From: Micromonospora chaiyaphumensis
GTDB lineage: Bacteria; Actinomycetota; Actinomycetes; Mycobacteriales; Micromonosporaceae
NCBI RefSeq assembly: GCF_900091435.1
Contig: NZ_FMCS01000005.1
Location: 372,001-436,000 of the forward strand
DNA length: 64,000 bases
Direction: 5' to 3'
The translations under genes and the position numbers were made by a program. The notes below the pieces were generated by a model. It saw only the letters and a program-made list of their open reading frames with translations, had not been told where the DNA came from and did no database searches. Shown here one piece after another: positions 1-8,450 of this stretch. Position 1 is the stretch's first letter, and every line of letters starts with the position of its first letter.

Positions 1-173
1 AGGAGGCCGCGCTGGCCGTGGCCCGGCGGCTGCGTACCGGCCAGGTCGACGTCAACGGCGGCGCGTTCAACCCGCTCGCCCCGTTCGGTGGCTACAAGCA
101 GTCCGGGCTCGGCCGCGAACTCGGCGGCTACGGCATCGAGGAGTTCACCGAGCTGAAGGCGATCCAGCGGTGA
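1..173 (+). CDS. Aldehyde dehydrogenase, C-terminal fragment (cut by window edge)
   Basis: Only the last 57 codons are visible, read in the frame that starts at base 3. They contain [23 protein letters not shown] and a terminal [11 protein letters not shown], the conserved C-terminal signature of the NAD(P)-dependent aldehyde dehydrogenase superfamily. The catalytic Cys and Glu lie upstream of the window. The TGA at 171-173 overlaps the GTG start of the next gene by four bases (GTGA), so the two are translationally coupled. An alcohol and aldehyde dehydrogenase pair would oxidise an alcohol through its aldehyde to the acid. The substrate cannot be told from the sequence. Confidence 0.9.
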   Translation, partial: EAALAVARRLRTGQVDVNGGAFNPLAPFGGYKQSGLGRELGGYGIEEFTELKAIQR

Positions 174-1246
174 GGGCGCTCGTGGTCCGCGGCCGGGGCG
201 CCACCCCCGCCGTCGAGGACGTCCGCCTGCCCGCCCCCGGCCCCGGCGAGCTGCGGGTCCGGATCCGGGCCGCCGGCATCTGCCACTCCGACCTGGCCAT
301 GGTGGACGGCACGGTGGCGCCCGCGTACCCACTGGTGCTCGGGCACGAGGCGACCGGCGTGGTGGCCGAGGCCGGCCCCGGCACCCGGTTGGCCGTCGGC
401 ACGCCCGTGGTGCTCAACTGGGCCCCCGCCTGCCGGGCCTGCTGGCACTGCCGGCACGGCGAGCCCTGGCTCTGCGCCGCCAACACCGGGGCCTCGGTGG
501 CCCGGGGCGAGACCGCCGACGGTGGCCCGCTCCAGGTGACCCTGGGTCTCGGCGCGCTGGCCGAGGAGGTGGTGGTGCCCGAGCGGGCGGCCATCGAGGT
601 CCCGGCCGGCCTGCCGCCGGAGCAGGCCGCGCTGCTCGGCTGCGCCGTGCTCACCGGCACCGGCGCGGTCCGCAACACCGCCCGGGTCGCCCCCGGCGAG
701 TCGGTGGTGGTGATCGGCCTCGGCGGGGTGGGCCTCGCCGTGCTCACCGCTGCCCGGCGGGCCGGCGCCGGGCCGATCCTCGCCGTCGACGTGGCCGAGG
801 CGAAGCGGGACCTCGCCCTCGCCGCCGGAGCCACCGACTTCCTCCGCTCCGACGACACCCTCGCCAAGGAGGTCCGGGCGCGCACCGAGGGCCGGGGCGT
901 CGACCACGCCTTCGAGTGCGTCGGCCGGTCCGTCACCATCCGGGCCGCCTGGCGGTCGACCCGGCGCGGGGGAGCGGTCACCGTGGTCGGCATGGGCGGC
1001 AAGGATGACCTGGTGAGCCTGTCGGCGCTGGACATCTTCCACTCGGCCCGCACGCTGCGCTCCTCGGTCTACGGCTCCTCCGACCCGGACCGGGAGGTGC
1101 CGGAGCTGGCGGCCGCGCTCGCCGACGGCAGCTTGGACCTGGCGCCCCTGGTCAGTGGCGCCATCCCCCTCGACGAGGCGCCCGCGGCGCTGGACCGGCT
1201 CGCCCGGGGCGAGGGCGCCCGCTGGGTGGTCACCTTCCCGGACTGA
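170..1246 (+). CDS. Zinc-dependent alcohol dehydrogenase (MDR family)
   Basis: This 358-residue protein is a medium-chain dehydrogenase/reductase. The N-terminal GroES-like domain carries [10 protein letters not shown] (catalytic-zinc Cys) and [12 protein letters not shown] (zinc-binding His-Glu). The structural zinc lobe is seen as [16 protein letters not shown] Rossmann domain with [18 protein letters not shown] followed by an acidic residue (VDVAEAKR) indicates NAD preference. It overlaps the preceding aldehyde dehydrogenase by GTGA, so alcohol to aldehyde to acid is the likely combined route. Its 3' end overlaps the convergent regulator gene by 17 bp. The exact substrate is unknown. Confidence 0.93.
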   Translation: MRALVVRGRGATPAVEDVRLPAPGPGELRVRIRAAGICHSDLAMVDGTVAPAYPLVLGHEATGVVAEAGPGTRLAVGTPVVLNWAPACRACWHCRHGEPWLCAANTGASVARGETADGGPLQVTLGLGALAEEVVVPERAAIEVPAGLPPEQAALLGCAVLTGTGAVRNTARVAPGESVVVIGLGGVGLAVLTAARRAGAGPILAVDVAEAKRDLALAAGATDFLRSDDTLAKEVRARTEGRGVDHAFECVGRSVTIRAAWRSTRRGGAVTVVGMGGKDDLVSLSALDIFHSARTLRSSVYGSSDPDREVPELAAALADGSLDLAPLVSGAIPLDEAPAALDRLARGEGARWVVTFPD

Positions 1247-2162
1247 CCTCGGGCCCGCCCTCGATCAGCACGGCGATCCCGTCGAGCAGCCGGCGCAGGC
1301 CGAAGTCGAAGACCGTCTCCAGATCCACGTCGACGCCGCCGCTGGTCAGGGCGTCCATGGTGGCCAGCCCGCCGCCGGCCATCAGCTGCTGGAACGTGGC
1401 CTGCTGGCGCTCCACCCACTGGTCGTGGGTGAGGCCGGTGTCCTGCTCCGCCTGCGCGCCCATCTCCAGGTTCGTCGCGATGCCCTTCACGTAGGCCATC
1501 AGGGTGATCGCCACGTGCCAGCGCACCTGCCGGTCCAGGCCCAGCCCCGCGGTGGCCCGCAGGGCCCGGTCGGTGTGCGCCATGCCGTGCGGCAGCGGCT
1601 GCGGCCGGGCGATCGAGATGACGTGCGGCACCCAGGGGTGCCGCCGGTAGACGGCCCACTGCGCCCGAGCCAGCACCTCTAGGCGGGCGCGCCAGCCGGC
1701 CGGCTCGGCGACCGGCAGCGGGGCGTCGGCCAGCACCGCGTCGGCCATGGCCAGGATCAGCTCGTCGCGGCCGCGCACGTGCCGGTAGAGCGACATGGTG
1801 GCCACACCCAGCTCGGCGGCGATCTGCCGCATGGACACCGCCGCCAGGCCGCCCTCGTCCGCCAGCGCCAGCGCGGTGCGCAGCACCCGTTCCCGGCTCA
1901 GCTCCGGCTCCCCCCGCGCCGGCTCCCGCCGTGTCGGGGCGACCACGGTGCCGGCACCGGGCCGGGTCAGCACCAGCCCCTCGGCGCGGAGCAGGGCGAG
2001 CACGCGGGTCGCGGTGGCGATGGCCACCCCGTGCTCGCGGGTGAGCTGCCGGGCCGAGGGCACCCGGTCGCCGGGCCGCAGCTCGCCCAGGTCGATGCGG
2101 CGGCGGATCTCCGCGGCGATCCGCCGGTACGGCGGCTCCTCGCCGCGGCCACGCTCGGACAT
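1230..2162 (-). CDS. GntR-TetR hybrid transcriptional regulator
   Basis: This 310-residue protein has two DNA-binding modules. Residues about 10-78 form a GntR winged helix (YRRIAAEIRRRIDLGELRPG, PSARQLTREHGV). Residues about 88-135 form a TetR helix-turn-helix (AAELGVATMSLYRHVRGRDEL), followed by a TetR C-terminal ligand domain like that of tetracycline-repressor relatives (WVPHVISIARP, GLDRQVRWHVAIT). This architecture occurs in actinomycetes, usually next to drug or redox enzymes. The gene is divergent from the FAD monooxygenase at 2307, and a perfect palindrome lies 10 bp upstream of its start. Autorepression plus control of the monooxygenase is inferred. The ATG at 2162 follows a GGGG ribosome-binding run. 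Confidence 0.9.
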   Translation of the reverse strand: MSERGRGEEPPYRRIAAEIRRRIDLGELRPGDRVPSARQLTREHGVAIATATRVLALLRAEGLVLTRPGAGTVVAPTRREPARGEPELSRERVLRTALALADEGGLAAVSMRQIAAELGVATMSLYRHVRGRDELILAMADAVLADAPLPVAEPAGWRARLEVLARAQWAVYRRHPWVPHVISIARPQPLPHGMAHTDRALRATAGLGLDRQVRWHVAITLMAYVKGIATNLEMGAQAEQDTGLTHDQWVERQQATFQQLMAGGGLATMDALTSGGVDVDLETVFDFGLRRLLDGIAVLIEGGPEVSPGR

Positions 2163-2166
2163 CCCC

Positions 2167-2221
2167 GCAGCGTACTAGTACACCCGCCCTGTGGGACACG
2201 CCGGAACGGGCAGCGTACTAG
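2167..2221. promoter_or_regulatory. Candidate operator: palindrome and direct repeat between regulator and monooxygenase
   Basis: GTACTAGTAC at 2172-2181 is a perfect 10-bp palindrome lying 10 bp upstream of the regulator ATG. The longer word GCAGCGTACTAG occurs twice, at 2167-2178 and 2210-2221. It is AT-richer than its surroundings and sits in the 144-bp divergent spacer, which fits binding by the neighbouring GntR-TetR protein. Binding itself is inferred. Confidence 0.6.
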
Positions 2222-2306
2222 GTCGCCGGGAGCGTCCAGGCGCGCTGGACCCTAGCGTCCTACCCGCACCGGATGGACGGTGTACGCGCGAACTCGGGAG
2301 AACACC

Positions 2307-3506
2307 ATGAACGACAGGACCGTGCTCATCTCCGGCGCCGGCGTGGCCGGCCCCGCCCTCGCCTTCTGGCTGCGCCGGCACGGCTTCGCCGTGACCGTGG
2401 TGGAACGCGCCCCCGGGCTGCGTCCCGGCGGGCAGGCGGTCGACGTGCGGGGAACCGCCCGCGAGGTGGTCGACCGGATGGGGCTGGCCGCCCGGATCCG
2501 GGCCGAGACCGTCCGGGAGAAGGGCATGGCGTACGTCGACGAGCGGGGCGCCACGCGCGCCCGGCTGCCGGTGCACGCCTTCGACGGGGAGGGGATCGTC
2601 GCCGACATCGAGATCGAGCGGGGCGACCTGGCCCGGCTGCTGTACGAGGCCACCCGGGACGAGGTCGAGTACGTCTTCGACGACTCGATCGAGACGCTGG
2701 ACCAGAGCGGGGACGGGGTGCGGCTCACCTTCGCCCGGTCCGCCCCGCGCACCGTCGACCTGGTGATCGGCGCGGACGGCTCGCACTCGCACACCCGGGC
2801 GCTCGCGTTCGGCCCCGAGTCGGCGTACGTCCGGCCGCTCGGCGCGTACCTGGCCTACTTCTCCACCCCGTACCGGGACGAGACCGGCTGGTTCCTGCTG
2901 CACAACGCCCCCGGCGGCCGGGTGGTCGGCACCCGCCCGACCCGCGACGGCCGGACCGCCGCCTTCTTCAGCTTCCGCTCCGGCGAACTCGACGTGGACC
3001 GGCGGGACCGGGCCGCCCAGCAGCGGCTGCTCACCGAGCGCTTCGCCGACGTCGGCTGGCGGGCCGCCGACCTGCTGGCCGCCGCGCCGGACGCCGGCGA
3101 CTTCTACTTCGACCGGTACGGCCAGGTGCGGATGGACTCGTGGAGCACCGGGCGGGTGGCGCTGCTCGGCGACGCCGCCTGGTGCCCGTCCCCGCTCACC
3201 GGGCAGGGCACCAGCCTCGCCCTGGTCGGCGCGTACCTGCTGGCGGGCGAGCTGGGCGCGGCGCGGGGCGACCACGCGGTGGCCTACCGCCGCTACGAGG
3301 AGCTGCTGCGACCGCACGTGACCCGCGGCCAGGAGCTGCCGGGCGGCGGCATCGGCGGCTTCCTGCCGGAGAGCCGGGCCGCGATCCGGATGCGCGACGC
3401 GTCGATGCGGGCCATGACCTCCCGGCCGCTGCGCGGGCTCGCCACCCGGCTGTTCTTCAGCAAGGCCGACGGTCTCGATCTGCCGGAGTACGCGGCCGCC
3501 CGGTGA
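2307..3506 (+). CDS. FAD-dependent monooxygenase (PHBH fold)
   Basis: This 399-residue flavoprotein hydroxylase has the dinucleotide-binding GAGVAGPALAFWLRRHG at the N-terminus, the GADGSHSHTR (DG) motif in the middle, and GDAAWCPSPLTGQGTSLAL (the GD motif that contacts the FAD ribityl) near residue 285. Such enzymes use NAD(P)H and O2 to hydroxylate aromatic or polyketide substrates, or inactivate antibiotics such as tetracyclines. The ATG at 2307 was chosen over an in-frame start at 2280 because GGGAG lies six bases before it. It is divergent from a GntR-TetR regulator with a TetR ligand domain, so a drug-inactivation role is possible but unproven. A strong hairpin follows. Confidence 0.9.
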   Translation: MNDRTVLISGAGVAGPALAFWLRRHGFAVTVVERAPGLRPGGQAVDVRGTAREVVDRMGLAARIRAETVREKGMAYVDERGATRARLPVHAFDGEGIVADIEIERGDLARLLYEATRDEVEYVFDDSIETLDQSGDGVRLTFARSAPRTVDLVIGADGSHSHTRALAFGPESAYVRPLGAYLAYFSTPYRDETGWFLLHNAPGGRVVGTRPTRDGRTAAFFSFRSGELDVDRRDRAAQQRLLTERFADVGWRAADLLAAAPDAGDFYFDRYGQVRMDSWSTGRVALLGDAAWCPSPLTGQGTSLALVGAYLLAGELGAARGDHAVAYRRYEELLRPHVTRGQELPGGGIGGFLPESRAAIRMRDASMRAMTSRPLRGLATRLFFSKADGLDLPEYAAAR

Positions 3507-3555
3507 CGGTGGCGCCACCACATGTCGACACCCGCCGATCCGCCCGGAGGCCGGC

Positions 3556-3591
3556 GGACGGGCCCGCCCCCTATGGGGAGCGGGCCCGTCC
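3556..3591. terminator. Hairpin terminator after the monooxygenase
   Basis: GGACGGGCCCGC (3556-3567) pairs perfectly with GCGGGCCCGTCC (3580-3591). A further CCCC/GGGG extension lies inside, around a TAT loop with one bulged A. There is no T-run, as is usual for actinomycete terminators. Confidence 0.7.
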
Positions 3592-3670
3592 CAATGGGGG
3601 TGAATGTGTGGGGAATCGACATGGCTCGACTCTGCCGGTGCGCCGTAGGTTTCCTGCACGCGTCGGCCCT

Positions 3671-3684
3671 GTGACCCCGGTCAC
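3671..3684. promoter_or_regulatory. Inverted repeat upstream of the ABC transporter operon
   Basis: GTGACC-CC-GGTCAC is a perfect 6-bp inverted repeat with a 2-bp spacer, 42 bp before livG. It is the only clear palindrome between the upstream terminator and the operon, so it is a candidate operator. No regulator gene sits beside it. Confidence 0.35.
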
Positions 3685-3725
3685 CGACCTGGCCGGCGTG
3701 GGACGGACCTGCGGAGGGTGAGGCG

Positions 3726-4487
3726 ATGGCCGGGCAAGCGATCCTGTCGGCCCGTGGGCTGACCCGGGACTTCCGGGGCTTCCGGGCGGTCGACGGGGTC
3801 GACCTCGACGTGGCGCCGGAGACCGTGCACGCCCTTGTGGGGCCCAACGGCGCCGGCAAGACCACCCTGTTCAACCTGCTCACCGGCTTCCTGCCGCCCA
3901 GCGCCGGCCGGATCGAGCTGGCCGGCCGGGACGTCACGGGCCTGCCCCCGGAACGGGTCGCCCGGCTCGGCGTGGCCCGCTCCTTCCAGATCACCAGCCT
4001 CTTCCCCCAGCTCGGCGCGCGGGAGCATGTCGAGCTGGCCCTCCAGGCCTCCAGCGGGCTGGGCTGGCGGTTCTGGCGCTCGGCGAAGCTGATGCGCCGT
4101 TACCGCGAGCGGGCCGACGAACTGCTCGCCATGGTCGGCCTCGCCGAGCTGGCCGAGGCCCCGGCCGAGGCCCTCGCGTACGGGCGCAAGCGCGCCCTGG
4201 AGCTGGCCATCGCGCTCGCCCTCGACCCGAAGGTGCTGCTGCTCGACGAGCCCACCGCCGGGATGGGCCTGGAGGACGTGGACCGCACCGTCGACCTGAT
4301 CGCCCGGGTCCGCGAGGGCCGGACCGTGGTCATGGTCGAGCACAACATGAGCGTGGTGGGCCGGCTGGCCGACACGGTCACCGTCCTCCAGGCCGGCAAG
4401 GTCCTGGTCGAGGGGCCGTACGAGCAGGTCCGCGCCGACGAGCGGGTCATCACCGCCTACCTGGGAGCCGCCGATGCTGCGCATTGA
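3726..4487 (+). CDS. livG: Branched-chain amino acid-type (HAAT) ABC transporter, ATP-binding protein LivG
   Basis: This 253-residue cytoplasmic ATPase has Walker A GPNGAGKTT (about residues 40-48), the LivG-type signature LAYGRKRALELAIAL in place of LSGGQ, Walker B LLLDEPTAGM and the switch His in VEHNMSVV. It is the first gene of a five-gene importer operon and overlaps livF by 14 bp. Together with LivF it would drive uptake of a branched-chain amino acid, amide or aromatic acid captured by the lipoprotein encoded downstream. Putting the ATPases before the binding protein and permeases is less common than the Escherichia coli order but frequent in actinomycetes. Confidence 0.92.
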   Translation: MAGQAILSARGLTRDFRGFRAVDGVDLDVAPETVHALVGPNGAGKTTLFNLLTGFLPPSAGRIELAGRDVTGLPPERVARLGVARSFQITSLFPQLGAREHVELALQASSGLGWRFWRSAKLMRRYRERADELLAMVGLAELAEAPAEALAYGRKRALELAIALALDPKVLLLDEPTAGMGLEDVDRTVDLIARVREGRTVVMVEHNMSVVGRLADTVTVLQAGKVLVEGPYEQVRADERVITAYLGAADAAH

Positions 4488-5166
4488 GAACCTCTCCGCC
4501 TGGTACGGCGAGGCCCAGGTGCTGCGGGAGGTGAGCCTGGAGGTGGCGGCCGGCGAGGTGGTCACCCTTGTCGGGCGCAACGGCGCCGGCAAGTCCACCC
4601 TGCTGCGCTCCGTCATGGGGCTGCACGCCGGCCAGCGCGGCAGGGTCACCTTCGCGGACCGCGACGTCACGAAGCTGCCCGCGTACAAGCGGGCGCGGCT
4701 CGGGCTCGGCTGGGTCCCCGACGACCGGGGCGCGTACGCCACCCTGACCGTCACCGAGAACCTGACCCTGCCGCCCCGGGTCGGCCCCGACCCGTGGCCG
4801 CTTGCGCGGGTGTACGAGGCGTTCCCCGCCCTCTACAGCCGGCGGGACTCGGCGGCCACCATGCTCTCCGGCGGCGAGCAGCAGATGCTCGCCCTGGCCC
4901 GGGTGCTGCGGATGGGCGCCCGGCTGCTGCTCTGCGACGAGCCCACCGAGGGCCTGTCGCCGCTGCTCGTGCAGCAGGTCGGCGACCTGCTGCGGGAGGC
5001 CAAGAAGCACGGCGTGACCGTGCTGCTGGTCGAGCAGAACCTGCACTTCGCCACCGGCGTCGCCGACCGGCACTACCTGCTGGCCGAGGGACGGATCGCG
5101 GAGGCGATGGACAACTCCGAGGTGCGCTCGCGGGAGCGCGAGCTGCTGGCGTACCTCGGCATCTGA
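4474..5166 (+). CDS. livF: HAAT ABC transporter, ATP-binding protein LivF
   Basis: This 230-residue second ATPase of the importer has Walker A GRNGAGKSTLL, signature MLSGGEQQMLALARVL, Walker B LLLCDEPTEGLSP and the H-loop equivalent LLVEQNLHFA, where Gln replaces the usual His as is typical of LivF. The N-terminus MLRIENLSAWYGEAQVL is characteristic. Its ATG lies inside the 3' end of livG, so translation is coupled. A 47-bp gap separates it from the binding-protein gene. Confidence 0.93.
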   Translation: MLRIENLSAWYGEAQVLREVSLEVAAGEVVTLVGRNGAGKSTLLRSVMGLHAGQRGRVTFADRDVTKLPAYKRARLGLGWVPDDRGAYATLTVTENLTLPPRVGPDPWPLARVYEAFPALYSRRDSAATMLSGGEQQMLALARVLRMGARLLLCDEPTEGLSPLLVQQVGDLLREAKKHGVTVLLVEQNLHFATGVADRHYLLAEGRIAEAMDNSEVRSRERELLAYLGI

Positions 5167-5213
5167 AACGACGGCTGACCCGCGCGGACCGCGCGGTATG
5201 AAGGGATTTCGAC

Positions 5214-6464
5214 ATGCGGAGAAGCGTGGGTGTGGCCGCCGCCTCGGCGGCGGTGCTCGTGGTGGCCGGCTGCGGCGGCGGTGGCCCGCAGTCCGGCGGC
5301 GACCAGAAGCTGACCGGCGACAAGATCGTGCTGGGCGTCCTCAACGACCAGTCCGGGGCCTACTCGGAGCTGTCCGGGCGGAACTCGGTCAAGGCCGTGG
5401 AGATGGCCATCGCCGACTTCAAGGCCAAGTACGGCGACAAGGCGGTCACCAAGAACATCAGCGTGGAGACCGCCGACCACCAGAACAAGCCGGACGTGGC
5501 CAACAGCAAGGCCCAGGAGATGTACGACCGGAAGGGCGTCGACGCGATCCTCGACGTGCCGACCTCCTCGGCCGCCCTCAAGGTCGCGGACGTGGCCAAG
5601 GAGAAGAAGAAGCTCTACTTCAACATCGGCGCGGCGACCACCGACCTGACCGGCAAGAGCTGCAACAAGTACACGTTCCACTACGCCTACGACACCTACA
5701 TGCTGGCCCACGGCACCGGCACGGTGACCACCGAGCAGGTCGGCAAGAACTGGTACATCCTCTACCCGAACTACGCGTTCGGGCAGGACATGGAGAAGAG
5801 CTTCTCCGCCGCCATCACGGCCGCCGGTGGGCAGGTCGTCGGCAAGGACGGCGCGCCGTTCCCGAACACCAGCGGCGACTACTCCTCCTTCCTGCTCAAG
5901 GCCCCGACGCTGAACCCGAAGCCGCAGGTGCTCGGCACCATGCAGGCCGGCGCCGAGCTGGTCAACGTGGTGAAGCAGTACAACGAGTTCAAGCTGCGGG
6001 ACAAGGGCGTCGGGCTGGCCGTGGGCCTCATGTTCATCACCGACATCCACTCGCTCACCCCGGCCGCGCTCGCCGGCACCACCTACACCGACGCCTGGTA
6101 CTGGAACTTCGACCAGCAGAACCGGGAGTGGGCCGACAAGTTCCAGAAGGAGACCGGCACCCGGCCGTCCTTCGCCCACGCGGCCAACTACTCCGCGGCC
6201 ATGCAGTACCTGGAGGCCGTGCAGGCCGCCGGCACCGACGACGCGGACACCGTGGTGAAGGCCCTGGAGGGCAAGGAGGTCAACGACCTCTTCCTGCGCA
6301 ACGGCAAGATCCGCGCCGAGGACCACCGGGTCATCCACGACGCGTACCTGGCCCAGGTGAAGCCGCAGGCCGAGGTGGGCGAGCCGTGGGACTACGTGAA
6401 GATCCTCAAGACCATCCCGGCGGCTGAGGCGTTCCGTGCGCCGTCGGCCGACTGCAAGATGTGA
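5214..6464 (+). CDS. HAAT ABC transporter substrate-binding lipoprotein
   Basis: This 416-residue secreted lipoprotein has a basic start MRRS, a hydrophobic stretch and lipobox VVAGC, with lipidation predicted at Cys21. The mature part is a periplasmic-binding-protein type I fold (KIVLGVLNDQSGAYSELSGRNS, then a DHQNKPDVANSKAQEM region). It resembles Leu/Ile/Val and aromatic-acid binding proteins. The ligand is uncertain: the family also binds amides, urea and benzoate derivatives. It sits between the ATPase and permease genes of the same operon. The ATG at 5214 follows GAAGGG at a proper distance. Confidence 0.9.
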   Translation: MRRSVGVAAASAAVLVVAGCGGGGPQSGGDQKLTGDKIVLGVLNDQSGAYSELSGRNSVKAVEMAIADFKAKYGDKAVTKNISVETADHQNKPDVANSKAQEMYDRKGVDAILDVPTSSAALKVADVAKEKKKLYFNIGAATTDLTGKSCNKYTFHYAYDTYMLAHGTGTVTTEQVGKNWYILYPNYAFGQDMEKSFSAAITAAGGQVVGKDGAPFPNTSGDYSSFLLKAPTLNPKPQVLGTMQAGAELVNVVKQYNEFKLRDKGVGLAVGLMFITDIHSLTPAALAGTTYTDAWYWNFDQQNREWADKFQKETGTRPSFAHAANYSAAMQYLEAVQAAGTDDADTVVKALEGKEVNDLFLRNGKIRAEDHRVIHDAYLAQVKPQAEVGEPWDYVKILKTIPAAEAFRAPSADCKM

Positions 6465-6471
6465 CGAGCTG

Positions 6472-7353
6472 ATGTCAGGTTTCCTGCAGAACACGTTCAA
6501 CGGGCTGGTGGGCGGGGCGTTCTACGCCCTGCTCGCCCTCGGGCTCGCGGTCATCTTCGGCATGCTCCGGGTGGTGAACTTCGCCCACGGCGCCTTCTAC
6601 ATGCTCGGCGCCTTCGGGGCGTACGTGCTGCTCGCCGAGGCGGGCGTGCCGTTCTGGGCCGCGTTGGTGATCATGCCGCTGGCGCTGGGCCTGCTCGGCA
6701 TGGTGCTGGAGCGGGCGGTGATCCACCGGCTGACCCGGCTCGACCCGCTCTACAACTTCCTGCTCACCTTCGGCCTCACGCTGATCCTGCAGGACCTGGT
6801 GAAGTCCCGGTACGGCGTGCAGTCCAGCCCGTACGCCACCCCGGCCGAGCTGAGCGGGACGGTCGACTTCGGACTCTTCGACTTCCCCACCTACCGGGTC
6901 TTCATCCTGGGCTTCACCGTGCTGCTCTGCGTCGCGGTCTGGTGGGTGCTCGGCCGGACCCGGGTCGGCATGGTCGTCCGGGCCGCCACCGAGCGTCCCG
7001 AGCTGACCCGGGCCTTCGGCATCGACGTGGGGAGGTGGGTCACCCCGGTGTTCGGCTTCGGCATCGCCCTGGCCGGGCTGGCCGGGGTGCTCGCCGCGCC
7101 GATGCGGGCGGTGAACCCGCTCATGGGTGCCGACCTGATCATCGTGGTCTTCGCGGTGGTGGTGATCGGCGGGCTCGGCTCGATCTTCGGTTCGGTGGCC
7201 GCCGGCTTCGGCATCGGCCTCATCCAGGCCTGGGGCGAGGCGTACCTGTCGGAGTTCCCGATCGTGTCGCAGACCGTCGTGTTCGTGGTGATGGCCGCGG
7301 TGCTGCTCTGGCGGCCGGCCGGCCTGTTCGGCCGTGAGGAGGCACCGGCATGA
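6472..7353 (+). CDS. livH: HAAT ABC transporter permease LivH
   Basis: This 293-residue integral membrane protein has about eight hydrophobic segments. It shows the LivH-family start FNGLVGGAFYALLALGLAVIFG and the EAA-like loop TRAFGIDVGRWVTPVFGFG. The ATG at 6472, seven bases after the binding-protein stop, is preferred over an in-frame start at 6436, which would overlap that gene and add a hydrophilic arginine-rich leader. It would pair with LivM as the transmembrane heterodimer. It ends with ATGA overlap into livM. Confidence 0.92.
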   Translation: MSGFLQNTFNGLVGGAFYALLALGLAVIFGMLRVVNFAHGAFYMLGAFGAYVLLAEAGVPFWAALVIMPLALGLLGMVLERAVIHRLTRLDPLYNFLLTFGLTLILQDLVKSRYGVQSSPYATPAELSGTVDFGLFDFPTYRVFILGFTVLLCVAVWWVLGRTRVGMVVRAATERPELTRAFGIDVGRWVTPVFGFGIALAGLAGVLAAPMRAVNPLMGADLIIVVFAVVVIGGLGSIFGSVAAGFGIGLIQAWGEAYLSEFPIVSQTVVFVVMAAVLLWRPAGLFGREEAPA

Positions 7354-8372
7354 CAAGTGCCGTCGACACGCCCGCCGAGGAGGCGGCCCGTCCCGCCCCG
7401 CCGTCCGGGCTGCTCGCCGTGGCCCGGGCACCGGGCTGGGTCCGGTACGCCCTGCTCGCCGCCGGCCTGATCGTGGCGCTCTGGCTGCCCAGGGGCATCT
7501 ACCCGGCGGTCGCCGTGGACATCCTGTGCTGGGCGCTCTTCGCCGTCTCGGTGGACCTGCTGCTCGGCTTCACCGGGCTGATGTCCTTCGGGCACGCTGC
7601 GTTCTGGGGCACCTCGGCGTACGTGACCGGGCTGGTGGCGATCCACGCCGGCCTGCCGTTCCCGGCGGCCGTGCTGGCCGGCGCCCTGGCCGCGGCGCTG
7701 CTCGCGTTGCCGATCGGCTATCTCGCGGTCAAGCGCACCGGCATCTACTTCGCCATGGTCACGCTGGCCTTCGCCCAGATGGTCTACTACGTGGCCAACG
7801 AGTGGCGGTCGGTCACCCAGGGCGAGAACGGCCTCCAGGGCGTGCCCCGCTCCTTCTTCGGGGTCGACCTGACCGACGACTACTACTTCTACTACGCGAT
7901 CCTGCCGATCGTGCTGCTCGGCCTGCTCGCCGCCTGGCGGATCGTGCACTCGCCGTTCGGCCGGGTGCTGGTCGGCATCCGGGACAACCCGGCCCGGGCC
8001 CGCGCGCTGGGCTACCCGGTGCACCGCTACAAGCTGACCGCGTTCGTCCTCTCCGGCTTCCTGGCCGGGCTGGGCGGCGGGCTCTTCGCGGTGGGCCACC
8101 GGTTCGTCTCGCTGGACGTGCTGCACTGGACCACGTCCGGCAAGGCGGTCATCGTCGTGGTGCTCGGCGGCATCGGCACCCTCTGGGGCGGCGTGCTCGG
8201 GGCGGCCCTGGTGGTCCGCCTGGAGGACTGGCTGTCGTTCTCCGGCTTCGAGGCCATCGGCCTGGTCACCGGCGGCATCTTCGTGCTCGTCGTGCTGCTG
8301 TTCCGGCGGGGCATCTGGGGCAGCGTGGCCGCCCTGGCGCTGCGCTGGCGGCGCCCCCGGCGGCGGGGATAG
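7350..8372 (+). CDS. livM: HAAT ABC transporter permease LivM
   Basis: This 340-residue polytopic protein has the LivM signature DLLLGFTGLMSFGHAAFWG and the cytoplasmic loop VGIRDNPARARALGYPVHRYK, which couples to the ATPases. It carries a longer hydrophilic N-terminus than LivH (about 30 residues), as usual for LivM. Its ATG overlaps the livH stop by four bases. It is the last gene of the operon and is followed by a GC-rich hairpin. Confidence 0.92.
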   Translation: MTSAVDTPAEEAARPAPPSGLLAVARAPGWVRYALLAAGLIVALWLPRGIYPAVAVDILCWALFAVSVDLLLGFTGLMSFGHAAFWGTSAYVTGLVAIHAGLPFPAAVLAGALAAALLALPIGYLAVKRTGIYFAMVTLAFAQMVYYVANEWRSVTQGENGLQGVPRSFFGVDLTDDYYFYYAILPIVLLGLLAAWRIVHSPFGRVLVGIRDNPARARALGYPVHRYKLTAFVLSGFLAGLGGGLFAVGHRFVSLDVLHWTTSGKAVIVVVLGGIGTLWGGVLGAALVVRLEDWLSFSGFEAIGLVTGGIFVLVVLLFRRGIWGSVAALALRWRRPRRRG

Positions 8373-8386
8373 CCCGGCGCGGGTCG

Positions 8387-8421
8387 GCGGCGGGGTGCCG
8401 GGTGCGCCGGGACCCCGCCGC
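8387..8421 (+). terminator. Hairpin terminator after the liv operon
   Basis: GCGGCGGGGT (8387-8396) pairs with ACCCCGCCGC (8412-8421). An inner CCGG/CCGG pairing follows across one G-G mismatch, leaving a short loop. It lies 15 bp after livM and before the next promoter. Confidence 0.65.
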
Positions 8422-8450
8422 GACGGCCTGCGGGCTACTATCCGGACACC

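Noticed and set aside
170..173. Possible frameshift joining aldehyde and alcohol dehydrogenase as a fusion
   Set aside because: The GTGA stop-start overlap and complete MDR N-terminus show two separate, coupled genes.
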